Shown here piece by piece: positions 19,930 through 31,168 of a stretch of DNA of 64,000 bases. Made by a program: the position numbers and the translations under genes. Numbering within the stretch: the stretch's first letter is position 1; each line of letters begins with the position of its first letter. Under the pieces are notes generated by a model that had not been told where the DNA came from, searched no databases, and saw nothing but the letters and a program-made list of their open reading frames with translations. This stretch comes from Cepaea nemoralis (lineage: Eukaryota; Mollusca; Gastropoda; Stylommatophora; Helicidae), in the NCBI GenBank assembly GCA_014155875.1, contig JACEFZ010004196.1, positions 786,001 through 850,000 of the forward strand, given 5' to 3'.

Positions 19930-22900
19930 ATGTTTTCGAAAGACTTTTTCTCTTAAAAAGTCTTTACTCCCAATCCCCTTACTCTATTCCCTCTCTTTCC
20001 TTACCTCCCACAACTCCTCTAATCCTTCCCCAAACCAACTTTATTTTAAGTAAAACAATCTATTCGTAACTCTTTCCCCTGCCATATAGTAAACGACTAT
20101 GAACTCTTCAAACATAACACATATTATCCTCAATAACATTTAAATCTCAACTTCATACAATACATCATAATACATATGGTTACCTTTTTGAAATAAACAC
20201 TCCTTCTTCTCTTCATAAGCAATCCGCTTAAAATTTCAAACACTGTACTCTTCTTATACCAACTCCCTATTGTCATCACCAACATTACTTACTAATTCTC
20301 TACTTTCAATCAACCTGAGAACACTCGCACATGATAGAAAGACAAAGAATCGGTGCGCACCGTAGATTCAAAGAAGTAGAACTCTTCCAGACAAAAACCA
20401 CACTCAGCTAAATCACACACTCCTTTACCCCCCTATGTCATTTGAGACTTTATGTAATAAAGTCTAAAACAATTTTATCCTCTACAGTACCACTTATTAT
20501 GGCAACAGTTTACGCTGCTATCTACAGCCTCAATTACCAACCATCAAAAATTTTTATTCACTCCCCAAATGTCTATATATTACAGACACTACTAATTTTA
20601 TGGCTCTGAACCTTACTTCAACCTCACCTTGTAATGTCAACCACATCCCGAGGAAAGGTCCATTATCCCTCAAGACCTGTCCCAATACACATCACTTCAC
20701 ATAATAATCTCTTTTAATCTTGCCGAAATTTTCAGTGACCCCTTACTGTCCATTTATTATGGGCATATCTACTAAAACCTCCACTTATGCCGTTATCAAC
20801 AGCAACAATATACTACCCCTGAACTCATGTGTGTGATTGCTTGCAACCAACTTTATTCTATCTCAGTCCATATATCACGGACCCTCAAAAACCCCATGTC
20901 ATTATGTCTCCACAATGTTCATTTCTCACACTTACAACCCTTTACTATTGTACTGCTATCCACAGTGTCTAATCAAACATGGATTCAATTCATGTTTTAC
21001 TATTTGTCTGGGGTAACCCGTTACCCACTTATTCTTCTATAACCCAGCAATCCCGTGTATATCATGACTCTTCTGACCCCATGGAAACTATGTTCAAAAC
21101 TTTCCCCTCATTTACCCCACTGCTATATTCATTAATCTTTTCTTCCCCCATATGGCTTCCAATCCATATATTTCCAATCAATGCTGACTTTAGTGTAACT
21201 CTAAACTTTCCCATAACCATCCCCGGTATATGTTTCCACTACTTCATAACCATATCAACCTCATTATGCTGATTATCACAGCAATATAATATACCCATGA
21301 ACACATTATTCACAAAGATGATGTGTCTCTCTACTAGTCCACAGTAGTTTATTACTATTTTCTGAACGAAGGGTCCTAATTAAAGCCCCATGTATTGTCT
21401 TTATTCTAGACAAAACCATGTAAATTAAACATAACTTAATTAACTACTATTTAACATACAAAACAGCGAAATAAAATCACAACAGGATATCATACCCCCC
21501 CCCCCCCCCCCAAGTTTTTATAACATCATTTATGTTTCCCCTCATATCAATTAAAGGTATTAACTCATTCAAAGAAAAACATATATTAAAATAATACAAC
21601 ATACATCCTAATCTATTGTTACCTAATACTACTGGTCTCTTTTACGGACCAATAGTTTGTACGCAAAAGTCTAAGAACACAATAATCCTATTCTAAAATC
21701 AAATAATAACAATCATTTTACAGGACCAAATTAAGCACACAAAAAAACATATTATATATGAGGCATTAAAACTCAGATTCAATAAAACAAGGTTTTCAAA
21801 AAAATATAATTCACTTAGAATTAACTACGTAAAGTGACCCAGCAACATTGGCCTCCTATACGAACCAATGTAACACCTATCTATTTAGCCAAGTCATGCC
21901 TATTTTGTTATATAACAAAACAACTCAATGCCACGCATTAACCCCAGAATACATCTATACATATCTGTTACCTACAGACCAATTCTTAACTTAGAACAAT
22001 ATATGTTCTCTCCACACCAAAAAAAAAAAATCACTAATCATCAATGACCGTACTATCATTGATTCTCTCCCCTCACAATTTTCTATCTTTTTCCAGCCTA
22101 ACTCCTAACACATCACAATATCTGGAATATCATCTTAAGCAAGCACTGTAAACTACAGGTCAACTCATTTTATCTATTACTAATGTGGCGATTATTCTAA
22201 TGTCATCTCAATGTACCAGCCGTCATCTATCTACTAATTAAGCTGTGGCTCGGCACACCAATTGTTTCCCTTGGATTTGTACCAAACATCACTACAACTT
22301 CTTAATTATTACCGTTAACTACGGTATCTCCACCCTCCTACGTCCAACAAAGCTTTGTCTATTTGCTATAGACCTCTCACCAATACAACTAATTCTACTT
22401 TTAAGTTTCTCGTCTACCCGACGCAATTAATATTTCATTCTCCTGCATCAGTACTTTCAACGTCTCACCACAACTACTCTAAACTATCCTCAAGTCTCTC
22501 CTAGCGATGATACTAGTCACACTTATCGGAACACGTTCTCCAACATTCATTTAACTAATCTTGTTTACCTCACTATCTTTCACTCCTCTTCCTATTTATC
22601 GGGATTCTTTCAGAAACAGCAAACCACACCACTTATTACTGACAACAGACCTCACTTTTCTCATTTCTCAGTATTAAGCATTCATGTTTCGACATGTCCC
22701 TGTCAACACTACTAAACACGTTTTATGAAACGTCATTCAGAATGTTAACTCTCTTTCCGTCATCCTGTCATACCATTATCATTAATTCTGTCTAACTTCA
22801 GATATTCCACACAAAAGACATCACAATTCTCTAATCATGTTCTTTCTACCTCTCAATTTTCGCATACTCTATGTTCCACGTTTTATCAACGTCACTTATC

Positions 22901-23513
22901 AGCCACTCTTCGCATATTTACACGTTATTCGTATTTTGTTTGCTCAGACAGTGATACACAACCTCGTTCTCATCTCACTACTACTCTCGCATCGCGACAA
23001 CCTGACGTGTCCACCCTTATACTCACGCACGGACAACGCATAATCTGACGAATTACTCAACAGGACTTTCACAATTCAACTACTTTCTTACTTCATTCTC
23101 AACCATCATAATGCTACTATTCTCCGTCCTACTTAATTCTCAACGTCAAACTACTCTGACGGTCAATTACTCATTTATCCTATCTTAACCTCCTCATCAC
23201 TTCATAATACTTCTTCGAGCTATGACATCCGCATTACCCAATCGTCATCACTATTCTATGACCACTTTATATCTCAAAATAACCTATGTAATACAAGACA
23301 ATACTACATCAGTTCTCGACGTCACACATCACTTGCAATGATTCTCCACCATTTTCCACAGCAACAGCACATTTGAGTCGAAATTTGAGCCTCATCAAAC
23401 TTGAATTACCCCAAGCTCAGTTACAAAATGCTCAAATCTGCTCGTATGGGTTATTTAAATACAACCATGGTCTTACCGATTTCATGAGACTTCTAGCTTT
23501 TTCCAGCGACGCT
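19930..23513 (-). other. Non-coding, strand-skewed interior of outer element
   Basis: About 3.6 kb occupying the place where pol would be expected. No frame exceeds about 100 codons on either strand. The plus strand is strikingly poor in G (for example one G against fifteen C in 20101-20160). Diverged internal repetition is suggested by recurring TTATTATGGC-like and ATATATCACGGAC-like motifs, but a period could not be fixed. Confidence 0.65.
21488..21512. repeat. Poly-C run
   Basis: An uninterrupted C homopolymer inside the G-poor region; its length may be affected by assembly. Confidence 0.85.
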
Positions 23514-23717
23514 TCAGCTGTTTGCTGTTTTTGTGTTCCACTTTCTACTAGGCAAACATCTTTCTTTTTGGAAGTATCTTTCTCTCTCTCTCTCTCTTGG
23601 TATTCGTCTCTTAGCCTTCCCTACTTTCCTGTCATATAAACTGGTATCTAGTTCTAAAGAGTCACCAACCATAACTCTGTCCGTCTGTCCACCAGCAAGC
23701 CCACCGTATGAGGAAAC
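23514..23717 (-). pseudogene. 3' part of the outer element's unknown frame
   Basis: Once the nested element and one copy of its target duplication are discounted, the frame beginning at 31168 continues here in phase to a stop at 23514. It is Gly/Asp-rich, then basic with an Arg-Glu microsatellite run (from a CT repeat near 23581), then about 15 more residues. Function unknown. Its separation from the 5' part by 6.5 kb makes the gene non-functional in this copy. Confidence 0.6.
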
Positions 23718-23722
23718 ATCAC

Positions 23723-24444
23723 TGTCACACGTCGTTCTTGATAATAATATCACGAAGTTCTTACGATGATATGCTCATGACATTATTGTGTGATGGTCGT
23801 TGTCTAGGGAACGATACTCATGGTGTGTCAATGGAGATATCTGTCTTGCAATGTAACTCACCCCCGCAGTGCATATTCACCAGTCATGAAACAAGATTCA
23901 GTTGGCGCACATAATCCTTTATTACAGAAATAATACAGACTCACGGAACATATATATATATATCCAGAAACAAGGTAAATCCATAGAATATAAATATCCT
24001 CCTCACAATTTAACCAGCACACATCAATGCCTTCTCACGGCCTGCTTCTAATCTCAATCCACAAGACAGGTAATCCAGCTACTATCCACGACTGGATCTC
24101 CCACAATATAACCCACACATTGGGTTGGAGCCACTGCTCAACTATAGAACCCACTCTGGTTCAGGCCTGTCTTCACAACTCGGAGCATAACACAACCCCG
24201 TTGTCCGTGGACTACCGACTACCTCGGTATCTCAAACTCAACTCCCTCAAACGACCTGACCCGCCGTCGGTCTCTTCTCTCACTGCCTTTTTCAGTCTCC
24301 TCACTTCACACAACACACAACTGTCCTTCGACCCATCCCCCCTGGGGCCTTCCACTCATATCCGCCCCATTATTTCTGAGGGTTGATTGTTTTCCTCGTA
24401 GCCAGGTCACTCACCTTACTGTCTATGACCACAGGCATGTGACA
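23723..24444 (-). repeat. 3' LTR of nested element
   Basis: 722 bp, ends TGTCAC/GTGACA. It differs from its partner by scattered substitutions and by a longer, different block near 24185-24250. An ATATAT run at 23950-23962 is also longer here. Confidence 0.92.
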
Positions 24445-24753
24445 CTACCCCACCCTCAAAAGAAAACATCGTTTTCAAATGTTGGGAGACTAAAACTTAT
24501 TAAATATGTGACCCAGACACATTGCCTGGGTAGCCCTCTGTATGGCTGCACCTTACTCTCGCTACCACACTACATAATACATCAAATGCTCATAGTACAT
24601 TCCCATATTCCCCACACATAAATACAAACAACTTTCTATCTTGTGTACCAATGCATGAACTAATACATTACATAATAATAATAATAATACATCATAGAAA
24701 AGCATTATACTTATGTACCCACAGGTCTCTTACTACTTCACGACCCCACAATA
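24445..24753 (-). other. 3' untranslated region and polypurine tract of nested element
   Basis: On the minus strand GAGGGTGGGGTAG directly abuts the LTR (24445-24457), a good polypurine tract. The remaining ~300 bp hold no frame. Confidence 0.7.
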
Positions 24754-27303
24754 CTATTTGTGTACCGACCCTATATCAGGCGGTTCTGTTCTTGCATTAA
24801 CCCTCCTCTGATTCCTGTCGATGCTGTGTCTATCTTTCATGTACCCATGACTCATGGTACCTCTACAATTACAACATCTGTTTGCTATCCCTAGCCCTGG
24901 GTCAGTAATATCGCGAAAACTCTTTTGACCTGACTCAACTTTCCTATCTGCATATTGCATCGTTACACTTGAGTCTCTGTTTAGTCTGAACTCTTTATTC
25001 AATCTTGGCCCATATATCTGGCACCTTGCTTTCTGCTGCATACGCCTTATGCCTATGTGCCCTGCCCATGCACTATCCTGAGCTGTTCTAGTATATCGGT
25101 CTCTATGTGCTAAAGGTACTGCTCCTTGCCCACGTGCAGTTCTGCTATCTGAAAACCTGCGAGTGAGAACATTGTTCTTCCTCTCGAAGCACCATCTACC
25201 TTTCTTTGACTGCCTATGTTCTACTCTCCTACACCCTTGGGAACATTTGTTCAGAGTAGTATCTTGTCTCTGGGATTCACTAGCACTATATTTGGGATCC
25301 ATTCTCCTCTGCTCAGCTGTACTATCCTTGTCCTGAGTTCCTGTGTCTACTTCAAGTGCCTCTTCTACCTCAGCTATACTCTCTAATTTAGGTTCTCTTG
25401 TGGTAACTACCTCATTACTGCTTACACTATATTTTCGGTCCCAATAAACTACTTCCTCTTCTGTACAATCTTTAACTCCTATAACATTTCCTATGATCAA
25501 ATCAGCCACTGGTGAGTCCAAAACACACGCTGTCACTCTTCCAGTGATATATGGTGTTTTTACTGTTATTATGGCTACTGGGTAGAACTCTACTGTGCCG
25601 TTGAATGTTATGCATCTAATCTTTTTCCCTGTATAATCCGAGGGATCTATTAAACTTCTCCTCACTCCGATAGACGTACATCCGGAATCCCTAATTGTTA
25701 ACGCTGGTCTATCATTGACAAATCCTTGATGCAGCTTCAGACTTCCTCCTTCATGCACTGCTGATCCTGCTTTTACTGTATGACCACATATTAGGACTGG
25801 CTGACTGTCTTTTTCAAAAAGAGGTTTGCACCCACTACAATCTTCATTGTTCAGCGTCTCAATTACTTGCGCTGCATTTGAGTGCTCTGTTTCTCTCATC
25901 CTACATTGATGGCTGATATGCCCCTTCTTTCCACATTTGAAACAAGTAATCTCCCTTTTAGTGTTGTTCGTTGGTCCATCTGATGGTTGTGCATCACACT
26001 CTGCTGCCTTGTGTCTCCAGCTCCCACAATTCCAACATCCGGCATAATTTGGACGTCTCTGGAAGTTCCCTCTTCTATATGGGTACCGTCCTACTCTACC
26101 AACATTGTTTCCTCGGAAACCATTATCTTGAAGTTCTTGCTGCTCACCTTTCTGTGCTGAATCCACACTTTTCGCCCTTGGTCTGATGACTGGATTCTGG
26201 TCCTGTTTAGTGTACGCTGCACAGACTATTTCCTCACTCATTAGTTTCCCAATAGAACTGTTAGGATGTGCAGTCATATAGTTTTGCCCTAACTGAGACA
26301 TTGTGTCTATGTCCTTTGGCTTCCGTTCCTCAAAGAACGCCACTGAATTAGAATTGCATGCAGATACTACCTTGTCTCTTAACATTAGATCTACTAATTT
26401 ATTAAAATCTTTCCCTACTTCTGCAAGCTCCATCCATTTGTTAAATGTATTCTTTACAGTGTTAACAAAATCTGTGAAATCTTGATTTGTCTCTGGCACT
26501 AACTGTCTAAACTTTGTTCTATATCCATGTTCAGTTAGTTGGAACTTTGTCAGCAAACGTTGACGTAAGATAGTGTAGTTGTTTCTTTCTTCTACAGGTA
26601 AATTGAACATGGTGTCTAGTGCCTTGCCCGTAAGAAATTCGCCAAGTCGCATCCCATACTCTTTCTCTGGAATACCTAACGCTTTGGCTGATGCCTCGAA
26701 CCTGGCCAAATAATTTTCAAGTTGGTCTCGGTCTGTAAAATATGGCAGTTTTAATCTCTGTGACGACTGCGACGGTCTTCTGCTTTCCTCACTTTGACCT
26801 TTCGAAGATAGTTCTAGTTTTCTTAACTCGATTTCAGTTTGCATCTGGCACTTGATCTTCTCTTTCTCAATTTCCATTTCAGCTAACTTTACTTCCTGTA
26901 GACGTTTGTTTTCCATTTCAGCTAGTTTTACTTGTGTCTCTTCCTGTAGACGCTTGTTTTCTATTTCAGCTAACTTTACTTCCTGTAGACGTTTGTTTTC
27001 TATTTCAGCTAACTTTACTTCCTGTAGACGTTTGTTTTCCATTTCAGCTAGTTTTACTTGTGTCTCTTCCTGTAGACGCTTGTTTTCCATTTCAGCTAGT
27101 TTTACTTGCGTCTCTTTCTCTTCCTGTAGACGCTTTGCCTCGCGTTCATTATGCCTCTCCTCTCTTTCCGTCTGCTTTTGTTCTTTCGCTTCTGCATACT
27201 CCTGTAACTCTTTACCTTTCAGGCCTATTCTTTCACCTGCTTCAATATAATCCATTAAAGTAGGCATCTTGTACTTGTGGACACGTTGCTGTGAATCAGC
27301 CAA
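24754..27303 (-). CDS. Gag-protease of nested Gmr1-like element
   Basis: 849 residues from the first Met. Residues 40-165 are charged and built from tandem 13- and 16-residue units with core KLAEMENKRLQE, probably coiled coil. A Gag-like region spans about 185-350. Two CX2CX4HX4C knuckles follow: C423/C426/H431/C436 and C454/C457/H462/C467. The protease site is DSG (539-541), not the more usual DTG; cellular pepsin-type enzymes use either. ADLIIGN (600-606) supplies the later conserved loop. A truncated integrase zinc-domain remnant (WAGHIGIRRM) appears near residue 735, after which the frame runs through unrelated sequence to a stop. The N-terminus (PTLMDYIEAG) resembles that of the protein at 5657-7960 (SSLNDFIEMG), supporting kinship. 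Confidence 0.88.
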   Translation of the reverse strand: MADSQQRVHKYKMPTLMDYIEAGERIGLKGKELQEYAEAKEQKQTEREERHNEREAKRLQEEKETQVKLAEMENKRLQEETQVKLAEMENKRLQEVKLAEIENKRLQEVKLAEIENKRLQEETQVKLAEMENKRLQEVKLAEMEIEKEKIKCQMQTEIELRKLELSSKGQSEESRRPSQSSQRLKLPYFTDRDQLENYLARFEASAKALGIPEKEYGMRLGEFLTGKALDTMFNLPVEERNNYTILRQRLLTKFQLTEHGYRTKFRQLVPETNQDFTDFVNTVKNTFNKWMELAEVGKDFNKLVDLMLRDKVVSACNSNSVAFFEERKPKDIDTMSQLGQNYMTAHPNSSIGKLMSEEIVCAAYTKQDQNPVIRPRAKSVDSAQKGEQQELQDNGFRGNNVGRVGRYPYRRGNFQRRPNYAGCWNCGSWRHKAAECDAQPSDGPTNNTKREITCFKCGKKGHISHQCRMRETEHSNAAQVIETLNNEDCSGCKPLFEKDSQPVLICGHTVKAGSAVHEGGSLKLHQGFVNDRPALTIRDSGCTSIGVRRSLIDPSDYTGKKIRCITFNGTVEFYPVAIITVKTPYITGRVTACVLDSPVADLIIGNVIGVKDCTEEEVVYWDRKYSVSSNEVVTTREPKLESIAEVEEALEVDTGTQDKDSTAEQRRMDPKYSASESQRQDTTLNKCSQGCRRVEHRQSKKGRWCFERKNNVLTRRFSDSRTARGQGAVPLAHRDRYTRTAQDSAWAGHIGIRRMQQKARCQIYGPRLNKEFRLNRDSSVTMQYADRKVESGQKSFRDITDPGLGIANRCCNCRGTMSHGYMKDRHSIDRNQRRVNARTEPPDIGSVHK

Positions 27304-29557
27304 CTATAAATGTACAGACTCTGCTGTTAGTCTTTGTGTCACTTCCCTAAGTACACCCGCACTCCCTGTGTACGTAAATCCGTAGTGCTACAATATCACT
27401 CTGTACTCACCCAGTCACTCTATAAGCACTAGGTAGTGAGGGGGAAGTATCACCTATACTCCCTTATATCTATATATCTATGACCAAAAGTTCATAAAGT
27501 CCCTGGAAATATTGTTAAACATACATATAAATACATATACAAACAAATGGATGATAACACTAAGTGATGACTATCCAACGCTAGACTTCACAAGCTGAGT
27601 ACACGGAGACGATGATCACACAGAAATAAACCACAGTAACAACCACAAGCTTGTGTAGAGACACCCACAGTGCGCGTAAAATATAAACTGACTCAGATAC
27701 CACTAGATAGTAGACACGACAAAAGTTCACAATAATAACATATATCCGAACACAGCAAATATTATATGCAAATATTATGAAAAGAAAGAGAAACAAAAAC
27801 AATTTATAGCATCAACATATACACAAATCTGACGTCAGACAACTCGGCTCTAGATATTGGTTAAGACTATTTCAATGCCACTGCATGACACGTTAACTCA
27901 TTAACGTTTTTCTTACAAAAATATCGTAAGCACCAGAAAGAATATATATTTGTGTGCTGTATCCCGACTCTCGAGAAACACCCCAAAAAATCCCCTACTC
28001 TTGACAAACACTGGACCACATACAAGTAACAGCTTAACAACCGAAAACAATATTTATAAGACAATGAGCAGCAAACAGAATGTTCAAATCGTTGGCCGAT
28101 AAATATGTGCCCACTAATCCGTCGCCAAAAGTTCTTATTTTGCTGTTAATAGTTTTTCACAATATGCTGGAAATGTCTGTGTTACATTCTCCGAAATGAT
28201 TACGACGCTAAATTTCAAAGCGACTTGTTGTTTTGTTGAGTGGTTCGTGAATTCACGTAGGTGATCACCAGTTCCAACTGTCGACAAAAGTTGAAGATGA
28301 TAGTGATATCCAAACTGTTCTGTCTCGACACAGTCCGTAACGTTATTTTCGTTGCGGAGATGGCGCTTCGCTGTATCATTAATGTTATGGATTTCCGTTA
28401 CCCGACAAGATTCACCAAAAAGAAAAGGAGAATGGCAGCCAATGTTCAGCGCTTTAAATTTGGGTATATAAATCCTTATCGGCAAAGAAGTACAACCATG
28501 GTTGCGATGACGATAAGTTAAAACTGTTTGCTCATAACAGAATAATGATGACAACGGCTTGAACAAAGACGAAACATCAAGTCTGGCTTTCTTTCAAAAC
28601 AACCTTGTTTATCCCGATCTCCTGTGGAAATTCCCAGTAACTTTCCACTGTCCCTAACCTTGACCTTGCCGGACACCTCAAGTCAGTACCTCATTCTTCT
28701 TTGTCACAATAATCCACACTGACTGTCTGTAAAATGACCGGACACTTTTCCGTCATACAAAAACACTTTCCACACAACTTCTCAGCCCCACCCGGCTGCG
28801 GTAGGGGTACCGTTACTATCCCCTTCAGTCAACTGTCCGTCAAATCAGCGACTGCCAATTTTTTTTTTCTGTTTTCCAAACATGTACTTCCCCAGTACCT
28901 TGACGCTGGTGTACCCACCCGTCCTATTTACTGCGTCGAAAAATCTTGACCAGTCAACTTGCGACAACACAGTGCACTTGCCTCCAGCACACACACACCA
29001 AATATCCCACCACACACAGGATGTTGAGACGAAATTACTCGCTGTCTTCAATCTTTGGTTCAATCCTGTCAAACACACACACTCAAGGACTGACCGCACT
29101 TGTTGCAGCCACCGTTTTGTCCCCTCGACATTTCCTCTGTGCTGTCCATTACCAAACACCCCTGCTACTGCAATCGACTTTCCCGGTCGATTTTTGCTGC
29201 GTTAATTCTTCTGGCGTGCCCGCTAGCGTCGCAATGACGTGTGCTGACTGTCGTTAATTTACCTGTAGTATGACCTTCACTTGAACTGTCTGCTAGCTGG
29301 TGATTTCCGCCGCGTACCCTCCCCGCGCGCTGACAGTTTTTCTTCGATGTGGCGTCTTACACACCCAAAAGAGTTCACATTACCCTCTTGACGCAGTATT
29401 GTTTAAATTGATGGAACGACGTCACAGATAACTCCTCTCTCAGCGAAGAGCCCATAGATATCTCAGAATGACAACACTGTCTATAATGTTCTTGACCGTA
29501 CGTAGCCTTCCAGATACTCATATATCCCCGTCGTTCTTGCCAGGAGAGACCCCAGAT
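27304..29557 (-). other. Long 5' leader of nested element
   Basis: About 2.25 kb between gag and the 5' LTR, much longer than the 0.6 kb leader of the first element. The only frame above 120 codons (28135-28566, minus, 143 residues) matches nothing I recognise. Next to the LTR the minus strand reads TGGGGTCTCTCCTGG; a primer site is expected here, but the tRNA was not identified (weak likeness to tRNA-Pro). Confidence 0.55.
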
Positions 29558-30238
29558 TGTCACACGTCGTTCTTGATGATAATATCACGAAGTTCTTACG
29601 ATGATATGCTCATGACATTATTGTGTGATGGTCGTTGTCTAGGGAACGATACTCATGGTGTGTCAATGGAGATATCTGTCTTGCAATGTAACTCACCCCC
29701 GCAGTGCATATTCACCAGTCATGAAACAAGATTCAGTTGGCGCACATAATCCTTTATTACAGAAATAATACAGACTCACGGAACATATGTATATATCCAG
29801 AAACAATGTAATCCATAGATTCTCAATATCCTCCTCACAATTTAACCAGCACACATGAATGCCTTCTCACGGCCTGCTTCTTATCTCAATCCACAAGACA
29901 GGTAATCCAGCTACTATCCACGGCTGGATCTCCCACAATACAACCCACACATTGGGTTGGAGCCACTGCTCAACTATAGAACCCACTCTGGTTCAGGCCT
30001 GTCTTCACAACTCGGAGAACAACCCAACACGGAGATCTCTCTTAAACGACCTGACCCGCAGTCGGTCTCTTCTCTCACTGACTTTTTAGTCTCCTCACTT
30101 CACACAACACACAACTGTCTTTCGACCCATCCCCCCTGGGGCCTTCCACTCATATCCGCCCCATTATTTCTGAGGGTTGATTGTTTTCCTCGTAGCCAGG
30201 TCACTCACCTTACTGTCTATGACCACAGGCATGTGACA
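29558..30238 (-). repeat. 5' LTR of nested element
   Basis: 681 bp, partner of 23723-24444, immediately followed by the duplication ATCAC. Confidence 0.92.
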
Positions 30239-31168
30239 ATCACGCTTCGAGTCAGGATCTGTTCGTAGTGCAATCCTCTCATTCTCTGAATCATCAGTAT
30301 CTGTAGTTGTTTCAGCAGCGTAGTATTTACTATAAAATGCGGCGGTAGAGGTAGAAATATCCTCTCCATAACCTGAACTCTCACACCTAATATTTCTACA
30401 CCATTTAGGGATTAATTTAATGTCTATACCTGAGGAACTTGACATAGCAGTACCTCCATTAACAATCATACTATTCCTTTCCTTAATACTTTTTCTCACC
30501 CGTCTTTTAACATCTTTGGCACTTGTCTGTTTATCTTTCTTAATTTCAACCGTGTCTCCCTTAGTCAAGTAAGTTGGTTTTAACTGAATTTCTATTAAGT
30601 CAGTTTGACTTCCCTTCGTTACTTTGCTAGTCGGTTGTACCTGGACTTTTTTCTCTACTGTATCAACTGGTGTCTGCGTGTTTTCTTCTACCACCTCAAT
30701 CACCTGTGTCTGAGTCTCTCTTTCTTGTCTGACACAAAAGACTGAAGATACCTCCTGACTACCCAAAATCTTATCTATGTTTCTTTCTCTGTTATTCAAA
30801 TTTGCTACCGAATATCGCAGGTGTCTGATCTGAAACCAATTCTCTCGCAAGGCCTTTGCGTTATCACTCTTTGAAGGCCAAGACCACTGTTTCTTTTTCT
30901 GACCATTACTAATTCTTATATGTCTCTGTGTCTCATTCTTATCTGCGTTCATATGTATATGGTTGACAACTTTAAAATTGTAACCACGCTGGTTATCATT
31001 TCTATTGGACTTGTCTACCTCAAAATGTCTCATATCTGTCTTGTGCTCTGTTCGTTCAAGCGTCTGCCTCTTTATCAATTCTATCATAGACGAAATTCTA
31101 TCTATGTCCATTTTTAAGTCACCCATCAACTCTGTCACACGTCCTAACTTCCTATAAAAGATTTCCAT
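30239..31168 (-). pseudogene. Unknown frame of outer element, 5' part
   Basis: About 310 residues from Met at 31168 to the point where the nested LTR enters (30238); the open frame runs on 25 residues into the LTR by chance. The protein is hydrophilic. Its N-terminus (1-45) looks helical. The centre has repeated QTQ/TQT and VEKK-like segments, a Lys/Arg-rich stretch (about 215-230) and a Ser/Thr/Asp-rich acidic C-terminal half. No zinc knuckle, protease or polymerase motif. Position after the leader suggests a Gag-like or captured protein, but I cannot assign it. The continuation is at 23514-23717. Confidence 0.6.

Larger units (their letters stand above)
23723..30238 (-). mobile_element. Pol-less Gmr1-like LTR element nested in outer element
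   Basis: LTRs at 23723-24444 and 29558-30238 (minus strand) flank a 5.1 kb interior. The 5-bp duplication ATCAC is at 23718-23722 and 30239-30243. The single large frame encodes Gag, an aspartic protease and the beginning of an integrase zinc domain, then ends with no integrase core, RT or RNase H. The layout parallels the element at 1273-9130, where integrase also follows protease, so it is best seen as a deletion derivative of that group. It would need enzymes from a relative. Confidence 0.88.
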
